From positions 431,955-495,954 of the forward strand of contig NZ_KZ857175.1 in NCBI RefSeq assembly GCF_003350925.1: a stretch of 64,000 nt of DNA, in the 5' to 3' direction. Position numbers and translations under genes: made by a program. Each line of letters begins with the position of its first letter. Position 1 is the stretch's first letter. This DNA comes from Dyella tabacisoli. GTDB lineage: Bacteria; Pseudomonadota; Gammaproteobacteria; Xanthomonadales; Rhodanobacteraceae. The notes beneath the pieces are model-generated. The model was not told the DNA's origin. It saw nothing but the letters and a program-made list of their open reading frames with translations, and searched no databases. Shown here piece by piece: positions 23,783 through 32,891 of the stretch.

Positions 23783-24349
23783 ATGACCGCGATCGAACTG
23801 GTCGGCCACGACGAGCTGGACGACGCCTGCGCGCGGCTGCGGCTGGGCGTGCAGGCCAGCGATTTACATGGCTCGCTGAGTGGCTATCTGGCCGGCGGTG
23901 GCCGGCTTGGCCGGCAACCGCTGCTGACTGCGCTGGAGCTGGACGGTCAGGAGGTAACCCTATCGGCGCAGGATCAAGCCTTGCTCGATCGCCTCGTGAA
24001 GCAGTGCGAGGCGGAGCTGGCCGACCCGGAGCTGGGTTTTGAGCCGCTGTTGCCGGTTGACGATCGCCCGCTGCCGGAGCGTGCCGAGGCGCTGGTCGAC
24101 TGGTGCCGGGGTTTTCTCGGTGGCTTTGGTCTGGCCGGTGCCGAGGCACACGCCAAACTCACCGACGAGGCGCAAGAGATTCTGCGCGATCTCGGCGCCA
24201 TTGCCAGTTCGGCGTTCGACTTCGGCGAAGAAAGCGAAGACGAGGATGCCTTGATCGAGGTGCATGAGTTCGTGCGTGTCGGCGCGATGTTGTTGCATGC
24301 CGAGTGCGTCAGTTGGCGTAACGGTCCAAGCAACGACACCGTGCATTGA
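23783..24349 (+). CDS. UPF0149 (YgfB/YecA-like) family protein
   Basis: 188 aa. Start at ATG 23783 with AAGGAG at 23770-23775; an ATG five codons earlier overlaps this ribosome site and is rejected. All-alpha family with LHGSLSGYLAGGG near the start, LVDWCRGFLGGFGLAG in the middle (the usual W-C-x-GF core) and EDALIEVHEFVRVGAMLLHAEC at the end. In E. coli YgfB sits beside pepP, and the same order is seen here; its role is reported as regulatory in Pseudomonas but is not assured in this organism. The stop TGA overlaps the TTG used for pepP. Confidence 0.9.
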   Translation: MTAIELVGHDELDDACARLRLGVQASDLHGSLSGYLAGGGRLGRQPLLTALELDGQEVTLSAQDQALLDRLVKQCEAELADPELGFEPLLPVDDRPLPERAEALVDWCRGFLGGFGLAGAEAHAKLTDEAQEILRDLGAIASSAFDFGEESEDEDALIEVHEFVRVGAMLLHAECVSWRNGPSNDTVH

Positions 24350-25695
24350 GCGCATCGGGCATCGCCACCTTGAGTAACGCGGCCCTGCATATTGAGCCTG
24401 CCGAGTACGTGCGCCGCCGTCGCCAGTTGATGCGCATGGCAGGCGAGGATGCGGTACTGCTGGTCGCCGCTGCGCCTGAGCGCATGCGTAATGCCGATGC
24501 GGCATGGCCCTACCGGCAAGACTCTGATCTGCACTACCTCGCGGGTTTTCCCGAGCCGGAAAGCGTATTGGCGCTATTGCCGGGGCGCAAACACGGCGAG
24601 GCCGTATTGTTCTGCCGCGAGCGGGATCTTGAGCGCGAGCGTTGGCACGGCGAGTCCATCGGTACCGAGCGTGCGGTCAGCGCGTATGGCATGGACGATG
24701 CATTTCCCATCGACGACATCGATGACATTCTGCCTGGGATGATCGAAGGGCGCGGCCGTGTCTATTGCCACTTCGGCCGCGAGCCAGAATTCGACGCGCG
24801 CCTGCTCGGCTGGATGCGCCGCCTGCGTCAGTTGCGTGGCGGTGGGGTGGTGCCGAAAGAGTTCGTTGCACTCGGTCATCTGCTGCATGACTTGCGGCTC
24901 TACAAGTCGCGTGCCGAATTGAAACTGATGCGTGCTTCCGCGGCGATCGCCGCCGAGGCGCATCTCGCCGCCATGCGCGTGGCAGTGGCTGGTCGTCATG
25001 AATATGAAGTCGAAGCCGAGTTGCTGCGCGTCATGCATAGTCATGGTGCGGTACCGGCGTTTCCACCGATCGTCGCTGCAGGCGCGAATGCCTGCGTCAT
25101 GCATTACCAGGCAAACCGCGCACCGCTGCGCGAAGGCGAGTTGTTGTTGATCGACGCCGGTGCCGAACTGGCGTGCTACGCCTCCGACATCAGTCGCAGT
25201 TTTCCGGTGAGCGGGCGCTACAGCCGCGAGCAGCGCGCATTGTATGAGGTCGTGCTTGCCGCTCAAGAGGCGGCGATTGACCAAGTGCGCCCTGGCCGCC
25301 CCTTTGATGCCGCGCATCATGTGGCGGTGCGCGTGATTACCGAAGGCCTGTGTGCGCTAGGTTTACTGAGCGGCGATGCTGACAAGGCGATTGCCGATGG
25401 CAGTTACAAGCGCTTTTTCCCGGCGAAAACCGGCCATTGGCTGGGTTTGGATGTGCATGACGTCGGCGATTATCGTGTCGATGGCGAGCCGCGCATGCTT
25501 GAGGAAGGCATGGTGGTGACGGTGGAACCCGGCATTTACGTGCCGCCCGGCGAGGCGTCGGTGGCTGAGCGTTGGCGCGGTATCGGCATTCGCATCGAAG
25601 ACGATGTGGCGGTTACGCGCGATGGCCATGAGGTGCTCACTGACATCGTGCCGAGGGATGCCGAGGCGATCGAGACGTTGCTGATGCAGCGTTAA
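24346..25695 (+). CDS. pepP: Xaa-Pro aminopeptidase
   Basis: Removes N-terminal residues that precede proline. 449 aa, M24B metallopeptidase. N-terminal domain EYVRRRRQLMRMAG ... WPYRQDSDLHYLAGFPEPE; C-terminal pita-bread domain with Mn ligands in LLIDAGAELACYASDISRSF (two Asp), KTGHWLGLDVHDVGDY (His), VVTVEPGIYV (Glu) and GIGIRIEDDV (Glu). No ATG is available; TTG at 24346 overlaps the stop of the UPF0149 gene, with a second TTG at 24370, so the exact start is uncertain. A 15-bp hairpin follows immediately. Confidence 0.94.
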   Translation: MSASGIATLSNAALHIEPAEYVRRRRQLMRMAGEDAVLLVAAAPERMRNADAAWPYRQDSDLHYLAGFPEPESVLALLPGRKHGEAVLFCRERDLERERWHGESIGTERAVSAYGMDDAFPIDDIDDILPGMIEGRGRVYCHFGREPEFDARLLGWMRRLRQLRGGGVVPKEFVALGHLLHDLRLYKSRAELKLMRASAAIAAEAHLAAMRVAVAGRHEYEVEAELLRVMHSHGAVPAFPPIVAAGANACVMHYQANRAPLREGELLLIDAGAELACYASDISRSFPVSGRYSREQRALYEVVLAAQEAAIDQVRPGRPFDAAHHVAVRVITEGLCALGLLSGDADKAIADGSYKRFFPAKTGHWLGLDVHDVGDYRVDGEPRMLEEGMVVTVEPGIYVPPGEASVAERWRGIGIRIEDDVAVTRDGHEVLTDIVPRDAEAIETLLMQR

Positions 25696-25726
25696 GGATG
25701 CTCTGAATAGATCAGAGCATCCTTAA
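25692..25726. terminator. Hairpin between pepP and the DHDPS-family gene
   Basis: Fifteen-bp perfect stem TTAAGGATGCTCTGA/TCAGAGCATCCTTAA around ATAGA, including the TAA stop of pepP. Lacks a long T run; probably a shared end signal for two converging transcripts. Confidence 0.6.
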
Positions 25727-25778
25727 GCGGCGCATGAAATAACACACGCCGCCGTGCTCATGCGATCAGGTCTCGCGA

Positions 25779-26669
25779 TTAGGTCTGCAATGCTTTCAAT
25801 AGCTGTGCAAGTTGCTCGCGTTGGGCGTCATCCAGCGGCAACACCGGGCTGCGCGGAATACCCGCATCGAAGCCGCTCAATTGCAGGCCGGCCTTGATGG
25901 TCTTTGGCAGGCCGCCTTTCAGGATAAATTGCAGCAAGGGGAGTTGCTTGTAGAAGCACTCGCGAGCTTGCTGCATATCTCCGGCGTTGGCGGCCCGATA
26001 GAGTTGCAGTGTCAGTTCGGGGATCAAGCAAGGTGCGGCGGTACACCAGCCTGTGGCACCTGCTGCGAAGGCCTCCAGCGCCAACGGATTGCTGCCGTTG
26101 AAGAATGGAATCTGCCCATCCGATAGCTGGGTGATCCGGTGCATGCGCTGAATATCGCCGGAGCTTTCCTTAATCATGCTGACATTGTCGATGTCGTGGT
26201 TCATGCGAACCATCAACTCGGGAGACATATCGACACCGCTGGTCGCCGGGTTGTTGTAGACCATGATCGGAAGATCGATAGCCGCCGCGATCTTGGCGTA
26301 ATGCTGAAAGATTTCCTCCTCCGTGAGCTTCCAGTAGGAAGTCGGCAGCACCATGACGGCGTCGGCACCGATCTGTTGGGCGAAGTGCGCGCGACGCACC
26401 GCATTCTGGGTGGTCAGTTCGGAGATGCCGACGATGACCGGAACCCGTTTGGCAATATGGCGCACCGAAGTTTCGGCCACGGTTTGCCATTCGATGTCGC
26501 TGAGGTACGCGTTCTCGCCGGTGCTGCCGAGCGGGGCCATCGCATGTACGCCACTTTGCACAAGGCGATCGATCAGGGCGGTCAGGGCAACCGTGTCGAC
26601 GGCGCCATCTTCGGGGCGGAAAGGGGTGATCGGGTAAGCGACGATGCCCTTGAAAACTGCTTGTGTCAT
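25779..26669 (-). CDS. Dihydrodipicolinate synthase/N-acetylneuraminate lyase family aldolase
   Basis: 296 aa, a class I Schiff-base aldolase of the DapA/NanA family. Schiff-base K167 in SMIKESSGD and catalytic Tyr in VYNNPATSG (Y138) are present. The substrate loop is GSTGEN (residues 48-53) instead of the GTTGES typical of true DapA. Together with its gene context (class II aldolase and an XRE-cupin regulator, not lysine genes), this suggests a catabolic 2-keto acid aldolase or dehydratase. The exact substrate cannot be assigned. It lies 47 bp downstream of the class II aldolase gene on the same strand. Confidence 0.85.
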   Translation of the reverse strand: MTQAVFKGIVAYPITPFRPEDGAVDTVALTALIDRLVQSGVHAMAPLGSTGENAYLSDIEWQTVAETSVRHIAKRVPVIVGISELTTQNAVRRAHFAQQIGADAVMVLPTSYWKLTEEEIFQHYAKIAAAIDLPIMVYNNPATSGVDMSPELMVRMNHDIDNVSMIKESSGDIQRMHRITQLSDGQIPFFNGSNPLALEAFAAGATGWCTAAPCLIPELTLQLYRAANAGDMQQARECFYKQLPLLQFILKGGLPKTIKAGLQLSGFDAGIPRSPVLPLDDAQREQLAQLLKALQT

Positions 26670-26716
26670 ACGGGGATAAGTCCTTTCAAAACGTTGGTAA
26701 GGCTAAGCAACTGCAT

Positions 26717-27508
26717 TCAGATGGTTTGCTCGATGCAATCAGGGTGGTTTTTCAGTGCGCGGCGTGCGAAGTAGGCAAACGTGGTCTGGTCACGCTTGGA
26801 CGTTGAGATCCAGTCGTGTGCTTCGCTGGCGAGCGCCTTAGGCAGCGGCTTGATCTCGCCGGCGGCCATGGCCAGCAACTGCAACTTGGCGGCCCGCTCG
26901 AACAGCGAGGCGAGCACGCAGGCCTCCTCGATGGTTGAGCAGGCGACGAGCTGGCCGTGATGCGCAAGCAGGACGGAGCGCTTGTCGCCAAGTGCTTTGG
27001 CGATGATTTCGCCTTCTTCGTTGCCAACCGGGATGCCGGGCCAATCTTTGAGGAAGGCGCAATCGTCGAATAGCGGACAGATGTCCATATGCGAAACGAT
27101 AAGCGGCACCTCAAGCATGGAGAGGGCCACGATATGCAGCGGATGGGTGTGAATGATGCAGTTGACGTCCGGACGGGCGCGGTAGATCCAGCTATGGAAA
27201 CGATTTGCCGGATTTGCCATGCCGTTGCCTTCAAGCACGTTCAGATCCTCATCGACCAGTAGCAGGTTCGATTCGCTGATTTCGTCGAAGCCCAGTCCGA
27301 GGCGTTGCGTGTAATAGGTGCCTGGGGCTTCGGCGCGTGTCGTGATCTGGCCGGCCAGGCCGGAATCGTGGCCGGCATCGAACAGGATTCGGCAGGTGAG
27401 TGCCAGCTTCTGCTGGGTTGTCCAGGTAGGGCGCGGCAGTACCTGTTCCATATTTCGCTGCGCGCGTGTGACTAGCTCGGATTTAGATAATTGAAGCGTG
27501 TCGGCCAT
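26717..27508 (-). CDS. Class II aldolase/adducin family protein
   Basis: 263 aa, a zinc-dependent aldolase fold. Metal ligands are H120 and H122 in NCIIHTHPLHIV and H183 (or H184) in VLLAHHGQLVAC. The segment GLGFDEISESNLLLVDED matches the family. The family includes fuculose-phosphate aldolase, ribulose-phosphate epimerase and decarboxylases such as those acting on hydroxy-keto acids; the length and the longer N-terminus fit the adducin-like subgroup. Divergent from the XRE-cupin gene with 134 bp between them (counting its ATG at 27643), and upstream of a DHDPS-family gene in the same direction. Confidence 0.87.
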   Translation of the reverse strand: MADTLQLSKSELVTRAQRNMEQVLPRPTWTTQQKLALTCRILFDAGHDSGLAGQITTRAEAPGTYYTQRLGLGFDEISESNLLLVDEDLNVLEGNGMANPANRFHSWIYRARPDVNCIIHTHPLHIVALSMLEVPLIVSHMDICPLFDDCAFLKDWPGIPVGNEEGEIIAKALGDKRSVLLAHHGQLVACSTIEEACVLASLFERAAKLQLLAMAAGEIKPLPKALASEAHDWISTSKRDQTTFAYFARRALKNHPDCIEQTI

Positions 27509-27589
27509 GTTGTTTCCTCATCGTTGGGTGCTGGGCGACTGCGCGTCGCGTAGCAAGGGAGGCGTCTGAGAACACTTGGGGTAATTAAT

Positions 27590-27614
27590 GACACAAAGTG
27601 TCCTATGCGACAAT
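27590..27614 (+). promoter_or_regulatory. Operator-like inverted repeat and -10 of the XRE-cupin gene
   Basis: GACAC-AAA-GTGTC (27590-27602), a perfect five-base inverted repeat, followed by GACAAT (27609-27614) as a possible -10. An ACACTT about 15 bp upstream repeats the half-site. The arrangement fits autorepression and control of the divergent aldolase genes. Confidence 0.45.
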
Positions 27615-27642
27615 AGGGCATCTCAATGTTCTGGATTCGGCG

Positions 27643-28197
27643 ATGGCTGCCCGGCTGAAGTTGTTGCGCAAGAAACATGGCTGGACACTTGAAGCCCTGG
27701 CCGGGCAGACCGGTCTGACGAAGAGCTATTTGTCCAAGGTCGAGCGTGGGCTGAGCGTGCCTTCGATCGCCGTGGCGCTGAAGTTGGCGCATGCGTTGAG
27801 GATCGATGTCGAGCAGCTTTTTTCGGAAAAGGTCGGGCAGCAGCCGATCACTATCGTGCGTGCCGGCGAACGCAGTCCCATCGCCATGACGGGTAAATCC
27901 GATAAGCCCGTTTACGAAGGCATCGCTACGCAGTTAGGCCACAAGATGCTGTTGCCTTTCATGATGTATCCGCCAAAAGACTTTGCGACTTCGGCGTTCA
28001 AGGAGCATGCCGGCGAGGAGCTGTTGTTTGTGCACAAAGGCAAGGTCGAGGTGGATTTCGCCGGAAAGGACGTGCAGCTCGATGTAGGCGATTGTGCTTA
28101 CTTTGACGCACGGATTCCGCATCGCATGCGCTCCATCGGTCGCATGCAAGCGGAAGTGCTTATCGTTGTGTACGACGACAAGACCGGCGCGGATTAA
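27643..28197 (+). CDS. XRE-family transcriptional regulator with C-terminal cupin domain
   Basis: 184 aa from the ATG at 27643; a GTG at 27598 would add 15 residues but lies in the operator-like repeat and before the likely -10. The N-terminal helix-turn-helix (about residues 2-55) reads RLKLLRKKHGWTLEALAGQT then GLTKSYLSKVERGLSVPSIA. The C-terminal half is a cupin_2 barrel with HAGEELLFVHKGKVEVDFAG and CAYFDARIPHRMRSIG, a small-molecule sensing domain. Such regulators usually control adjacent catabolic genes, here the divergent class II aldolase and DHDPS-family genes. Confidence 0.88.
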   Translation: MAARLKLLRKKHGWTLEALAGQTGLTKSYLSKVERGLSVPSIAVALKLAHALRIDVEQLFSEKVGQQPITIVRAGERSPIAMTGKSDKPVYEGIATQLGHKMLLPFMMYPPKDFATSAFKEHAGEELLFVHKGKVEVDFAGKDVQLDVGDCAYFDARIPHRMRSIGRMQAEVLIVVYDDKTGAD

Positions 28198-28218
28198 GAG
28201 CCTGCAACGGGAAGTAGC

Positions 28219-28350
28219 TTAATCGCCGTTTTCACTTGGCGTACGGTCGCGCTCTGCTTCACGCGATACATGCACTTCGTACCACATCGCATTGAGGATG
28301 CCGAAGGCGCAGGCCAGGCCAAGGCCAAGTATCCAACTGAAATACCACAT
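28219..28350 (-). CDS. cydX: Cytochrome bd oxidase small subunit CydX
   Basis: 43 aa. One transmembrane helix beginning MWYFSWILGLGLACAFGILN followed by AMWYEV and a charged tail. The start MWYFSWILG is the signature of CydX/YbgT. CydX stabilises the haems of cytochrome bd. It is the last gene of the operon, 38 bp after cydB, and is missed by ordinary length cut-offs. Confidence 0.93.
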   Translation of the reverse strand: MWYFSWILGLGLACAFGILNAMWYEVHVSREAERDRTPSENGD

Positions 28351-28388
28351 GAGATCGGGACTCCTATAAGGGGCGTCGGCTGTGCGGC

Positions 28389-29519
28389 TCAATAACCGTT
28401 ATGCGAATTGCGCACGTGTTCCAGGGTGACGCGTCCGCGCATCACGCGGTACACCCAACTGGTGTAAGCAATGATGATGGGCATAAATACCGCGGTGACG
28501 CCAAGCATCAACAGCAAGGTGCCACGGCTGGAGGATGCGTCCCAGATAGTGAGGCTGGAGCGCGGATCGAGGCTGGATGGCAGCAAGAACGGGAACAGCG
28601 CGAAGCCGGCCGACAAAATGGTACCCGCCACCATCAGGCTGCTGCAAAGAAAGCCGCCAAGGCCGCGCTTGCCCACCGTCAGTTGCACGCCGATGGCGCC
28701 AAGCAAGGCGACGACGGGCGCAGCCCAGAACCAGGGATGCTGCAGGTAGCTGGCAAACCAACTGCCACCGCGAGCCACTTCTTTGAATAATGGATTGGCG
28801 GGGCCATCGGTAACCACCGGGCCGACGATGGCGTAGCCGGGTATGCCATAGGCCAGCCAGATGCCGGCCAGTACGTACAGCACGGCATAGACCAATGCTA
28901 TCCAACGCGCGATGCGCGCCGCGCGTTCGGCAATCACGTGATCTGCTTTCAGCGCTGCCCAGCATGCGCCGTGCGCTAGCAACATGCTTAAGGAAACCAG
29001 GCCGGCGACGAGGGCGAACGGGTGCAGCAACTCAAAAAAGCCACCATGCCAACTCATGCGTAGATCGCCATCGAACTGGAATGGCACGCCGAGGAACAGA
29101 TTGCCGAAGGCCACGCCGGAAATCAGCATCACCACTACGCCGGAGCCGACCAGGACCCAATCCCACAGATTGCGCCAGCGCGCGTCGTGCACCTTGCCGC
29201 GAAAGTTGAAGCCGACCGGACGCAGAATAAAGGCCAGCAAGACCAGCGCGATCGCCAGGTACATACCGGAGAACGACACGGCATAAAGCATCGGCCATGC
29301 CGCGAACACCGCGCCGCCGCCGAGGATGAACCACACCTGGTTACCCTCCCAGGTCGGTTCAATGGTTTCCAGCAGTACCAGCCGCTCGTCGTCGTTGCGG
29401 CCAAGCACGCGCAGCAATGCGGCGATACCGAAGTCGAAGCCATCCATGATGGCGAAGCCGATCAACAGCACGCCGAGCAAAGCCCACCAGATCAACCGCA
29501 GGTTTTCATAGTCGAACAT
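28389..29519 (-). CDS. cydB: Cytochrome bd ubiquinol oxidase subunit II
   Basis: 376 aa polytopic membrane protein from the ATG at 29519 (upstream codons overlap cydA and are not used). Typical beginning [20 protein letters not shown] and [15 protein letters not shown], then [21 protein letters not shown] and [13 protein letters not shown]. About eight helices. Pairs with CydA to form the oxygen-reducing bd oxidase; it has no haem ligands of its own that are conserved. Located 10 bp after cydA, followed by cydX. No cydD/cydC exporter genes are in the window. Confidence 0.96.
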   Translation of the reverse strand: MFDYENLRLIWWALLGVLLIGFAIMDGFDFGIAALLRVLGRNDDERLVLLETIEPTWEGNQVWFILGGGAVFAAWPMLYAVSFSGMYLAIALVLLAFILRPVGFNFRGKVHDARWRNLWDWVLVGSGVVVMLISGVAFGNLFLGVPFQFDGDLRMSWHGGFFELLHPFALVAGLVSLSMLLAHGACWAALKADHVIAERAARIARWIALVYAVLYVLAGIWLAYGIPGYAIVGPVVTDGPANPLFKEVARGGSWFASYLQHPWFWAAPVVALLGAIGVQLTVGKRGLGGFLCSSLMVAGTILSAGFALFPFLLPSSLDPRSSLTIWDASSSRGTLLLMLGVTAVFMPIIIAYTSWVYRVMRGRVTLEHVRNSHNGY

Positions 29520-29529
29520 GGCGCTCTCC

Positions 29530-31101
29530 TCAAACCTTGGCTGGGGTGGTGGTGTGGATGTCGGCAGGCGGCCAGATTCCAAGCCCATCCGGCCCTTTGC
29601 GCGCGAACTTGACCATCAGCACCGCATCGATAATTGCCAGCGCGGTATAGAACAACACGAAACCGCCTAGCGAGGTCCACACCTGGCCGGTGGTCACCGA
29701 CGACACGCCCAGCGCTGTCGGCAAGATGCCTTCGATAGCCCACGGCTGGCGGCCGTATTCGGCCACGATCCAGCCCAGCTCTGCGGCCACCCACGGTAGC
29801 GGCAAGCTCCATAGCGCCATCTTCAAGTACCAGCGCTTGCTATCGAGTTTGCGTTTGCTCGATAGCCAGAACGAGAACGCGAACAGGGCGATGAAGTAGA
29901 AGCCGCAGGCGACCATGATGCGAAACGACCAGAACAACACCGGCACATTCGGAATGGTGCTGTCGGCAGCCTTTTGGATGTCCGCCGGTGTCGCCTTACG
30001 TGGATCGTCCATAAACCGTTTGAGCAATAAGGCGTAGCCGAGATCCTTGTCGTGCGCGGCGAGAATCGCCCGCGCTTGCGCATTGTTTTTGTCTTCGCGC
30101 AATACCAGCATGGCGTCGTAAGCATGAATGCCGTTGTCGATCTTGCCCTTGGTTTCCTCGACCAGATTGGCGATGCCGGGAATAGGTGTGTCGATCGAAC
30201 GGGTGCCGATCAAGCCCATCACCCACGGCACGCGCACGGCGAAGTGGGTGGTGCGTTGTGCGACGTCGGGGATGCCGAACACAGTAAAAGAGGCCGGTGC
30301 GGGTTCGGTTTCCCACATGGCCTCGATCGCCGCCATCTTCATCTTCTGGTTCTCGGAAACCGCGTAGCCGGATTCGTCGCCTAGCACGACGACGCTCAAG
30401 GCTGCGGCCAGGCCAAAACTAGCCGCCACCGTCATCGAGCGTTTGGCGAAATCCACATTGCGCCCTTGCAGCAGATACCAGGCACTGATCGACAGCACGA
30501 ACATCGCGCCCATCACATAGCCGGCGCTTACCGTGTGCACAAACTTGGCCTGCGCCACCGGATTGAAAAACACCTCGGAGAACGAAGTCACCTCCATGCG
30601 CATCGTTTCAGGATTGAACGCCGAGCCGACCGGGTTCTGCATCCAGGCATTGGCGATCAATATCCATAACGCCGACAAGCTGGTGGCGAGGGCGAGAAAC
30701 CAGGTGACCAAGAGGTGCTTGACCCGCGACAGGCGCGTCCAGCCCATAAAGAACAGGCCGATCAGCGTGCCTTCGAGGAAGAATGCCATCAGCCCTTCGA
30801 TCGCCAGCGGTGTGCCGAATACATCGCCGACGTAGTGCGCGTAGTAAGCCCAGTTCATGCCGAACTGAAACTCCATGGTCACGCCGGTAGCGACACCCAT
30901 CGCGAAGTTGATGCCGAACAGCACGCCCCAAAACTGCACCATGCGCCGCCACACTTCGCGCCCGGTCATCACATAAACGCTCTCCATGATCGCGAGCATC
31001 CATACCAGGCCCAGGGTCAGTGGCACGAATAGAAAGTGATAGAGCGCGGTAAGCGCAAATTGCAGGCGCGACAGGGTAACGACGTCGGTGTCGATAATCA
31101 T
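29530..31101 (-). CDS. cydA: Cytochrome bd ubiquinol oxidase subunit I
   Basis: 523 aa, full-length. Haem ligands are H22 in [10 protein letters not shown] (haem b595 in E. coli numbering H19), H189 in [14 protein letters not shown] and M396 in [11 protein letters not shown] (haem b558). Quinol site region [22 protein letters not shown] is followed by a long Q-loop, so it belongs to the long (E. coli-like) subfamily. High-affinity terminal oxidase, giving low-oxygen respiration and resistance to respiratory inhibitors. It starts inside an ATGA overlap with cydP and precedes cydB. Confidence 0.97.
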   Translation of the reverse strand: MIIDTDVVTLSRLQFALTALYHFLFVPLTLGLVWMLAIMESVYVMTGREVWRRMVQFWGVLFGINFAMGVATGVTMEFQFGMNWAYYAHYVGDVFGTPLAIEGLMAFFLEGTLIGLFFMGWTRLSRVKHLLVTWFLALATSLSALWILIANAWMQNPVGSAFNPETMRMEVTSFSEVFFNPVAQAKFVHTVSAGYVMGAMFVLSISAWYLLQGRNVDFAKRSMTVAASFGLAAALSVVVLGDESGYAVSENQKMKMAAIEAMWETEPAPASFTVFGIPDVAQRTTHFAVRVPWVMGLIGTRSIDTPIPGIANLVEETKGKIDNGIHAYDAMLVLREDKNNAQARAILAAHDKDLGYALLLKRFMDDPRKATPADIQKAADSTIPNVPVLFWSFRIMVACGFYFIALFAFSFWLSSKRKLDSKRWYLKMALWSLPLPWVAAELGWIVAEYGRQPWAIEGILPTALGVSSVTTGQVWTSLGGFVLFYTALAIIDAVLMVKFARKGPDGLGIWPPADIHTTTPAKV

Positions 31102-31310
31102 GGTTGGCCTTCGTGCGGCGAGGAAGAAGGGGCCGGCGCGAGCAAGTGCTCAATCGCCTCGGGGCGGGTATCGGGGCGTGGGTGCGGAGCGATCGCGACC
31201 CACCAGATCAAACTCAATAGAGCGACCTTGGCGACGACGATCAGGATTAACTCAACAGCCAGCCGGCGCAGTGGTCTGGTTTGTTTGGCTTGAGTGAGCG
31301 ACATGGACAT
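31098..31310 (-). CDS. cydP: CydP-like small membrane protein of the cyd operon
   Basis: 70 aa with one transmembrane helix (LAVELILIVVAKVALLSLIWW) preceded by a basic segment KQTRPLRR and followed by a Pro/His-rich tail. This matches the small protein CydP found at the head of cyd operons in Xanthomonadales and Burkholderiales. ATG 31310 is used; ATG 31304 is nearly as good. The frame stays open far upstream without support. The stop overlaps cydA (ATGA). The role is presumed to be assembly or stability of the oxidase; the assignment rests on position and shape. Confidence 0.75.
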   Translation of the reverse strand: MSMSLTQAKQTRPLRRLAVELILIVVAKVALLSLIWWVAIAPHPRPDTRPEAIEHLLAPAPSSSPHEGQP

Positions 31311-31501
31311 GGCAAATGCACCCCTGCTGTGTCTGCCACGCATGGTACACCGCAGTAACGTCTTGTCTGCGTGTAGCAATGTCGCAGTGGCGGATCGCCA
31401 CATGGACAACTTTCCCACGTCTCTCTATGGGAGAGTGGGAAAGGATGTGAGCTGGCGATAACCGGCCATCTTTGTCGCCCCGGCATCGGCCGGGATGGCG
31501 A
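31311..31501. other. Intergenic region upstream of the cyd operon
   Basis: A hairpin CTTTCCCAC/GTGGGAAAG (31410-31418 with 31435-31443), and a short CCCGGC/GCCGGG hairpin (about 31478-31497) just after the pepQ stop that may end pepQ transcription. The cyd promoter must lie here; no ArcA or FNR box could be identified with confidence. Confidence 0.4.
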
Positions 31502-32827
31502 TCAACTCAACAATGCAAATGCATCGCGGGTAAGGTTTTCTGGCGCCGCCTCGGTGCACACGACATCATCCTCGATGCGGATGCCGCCGTAAGGGCGAAA
31601 AGCATCCACCTTGGCCCAGTCGATATCGGCAGCGAGTGGCTTGTCGCGCAGCTCGGCCAGCAACATGTCGATGAAGTACAGGCCAGGCTCGATCGTCACC
31701 ACCATATGGGGCTCCAGCACGCGGGTCATCCGCAGATACGGATGGCCGGCCGGGCGCGGAATACTGCCGCCGCGTTCGTTTTGCTGGAAACCGGCGACAT
31801 CGTGTACCTGCAGGCCGATCGGGTGGCCCAGGCCATGCGGGAAAAATGTCGCGGTAACGCCGGATTCCACCGCGCTCTCCGCACTCATGCGAATCAGGCC
31901 GTGTTCGCGTAGTACGTCGGCCAAGACATGGTGCGCGTGGATATGCAGCTCCGGGTAGCTCTGGCCGACGCGGACTTTAGCGACGAAGTCTTGCTGGGCG
32001 ACGTCCACACTGTCGATCAGCGCCTGAAACTCGTGGTGACCGACGGCGGCGTAAGTGCGCGTGATGTCGCTGGCGTAACCGGCGGCGTTGGCGCCGGCAT
32101 CGATCAGAAACGAGCGGCTTTGCGCTGGCGGCTTGCGATCGAAGTTCGTGTAATGAAGCACCGCGCCGTGTTCGTTGAGGCCGACGATGCTTGCATAGGG
32201 CAGTTCGGCGTCGATCGCGCCCGCGGCGGCGAGATAAGCCTGATGGATGCTCAGCTCGCTCTTGCCGGCGCGAAAGGCTTGCTCGGCGGCATGATGCGCG
32301 CGGGCGCCGATGCGGCTGGCTTCGCGCATCAGCTCCAATTCGTAGGGTGTTTTGTAGGAGCGATGCCAGTGAAGGTAATCCAGCACCGCTTGCGGATGAT
32401 TGGCTTCGGCGCCTGCTAGCGCCGGTTGCTCCGGTGCGATCACTGCACGCCTTGTGTTGGCGCCTGGCAGATGCGCTACGGCGTCTGCGGCGTTGCGCAC
32501 GATGGTGATATCGAAGTGTTCGACCCAATAGCCGTGCGGCGCCTCAGGCACCACATGCCAGTAGTCGTGCGGCTGCAGAAAGATCAACTTAGGCTTCGCG
32601 CCCGGCGTATAGACGATCCAGCTACCCGGCGTATTCGTCAGTGGCAACCAATGGCGAAAGTGCGGACTGGCGACGAAGGCATAGTCTTGATCGTCGAGAA
32701 ACTTGCGCAGTGGCATGCCGGCCGCAATCACCAGGTGGTCGTAGCCGCCAAGCGCGAGTGCCTTGTCGGCGCGCTCGCGCAAGGTGGTCAGATGCTGGGG
32801 GTAGAGCGGGGCAAGGCGATCGGTCAT
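31502..32827 (-). CDS. pepQ: Xaa-Pro dipeptidase
   Basis: 441 aa from the ATG at 32827 (codons up to 32872 are unlikely). M24 metallopeptidase cleaving X-Pro dipeptides. N-terminal domain DYAFVASPHFRHWLPLTN; C-terminal metal site: FLIDAGANAAGYASDITRTY (two Asp), FPHGLGHPIGLQVHDV (His), VVTIEPGLYF (Glu), GGIRIEDDV (Glu). The GLGHPIG motif is the PepQ hallmark and separates it from PepP upstream in the window. It is transcribed away from hemW, with a 64-bp gap between them. Confidence 0.93.
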   Translation of the reverse strand: MTDRLAPLYPQHLTTLRERADKALALGGYDHLVIAAGMPLRKFLDDQDYAFVASPHFRHWLPLTNTPGSWIVYTPGAKPKLIFLQPHDYWHVVPEAPHGYWVEHFDITIVRNAADAVAHLPGANTRRAVIAPEQPALAGAEANHPQAVLDYLHWHRSYKTPYELELMREASRIGARAHHAAEQAFRAGKSELSIHQAYLAAAGAIDAELPYASIVGLNEHGAVLHYTNFDRKPPAQSRSFLIDAGANAAGYASDITRTYAAVGHHEFQALIDSVDVAQQDFVAKVRVGQSYPELHIHAHHVLADVLREHGLIRMSAESAVESGVTATFFPHGLGHPIGLQVHDVAGFQQNERGGSIPRPAGHPYLRMTRVLEPHMVVTIEPGLYFIDMLLAELRDKPLAADIDWAKVDAFRPYGGIRIEDDVVCTEAAPENLTRDAFALLS

Positions 32828-32891
32828 GAGGGTTCCTGATGGTGCGCTAAGCGGCACATGATCGCGCGGCATCGCGGTGGTTGCTAGGGAC

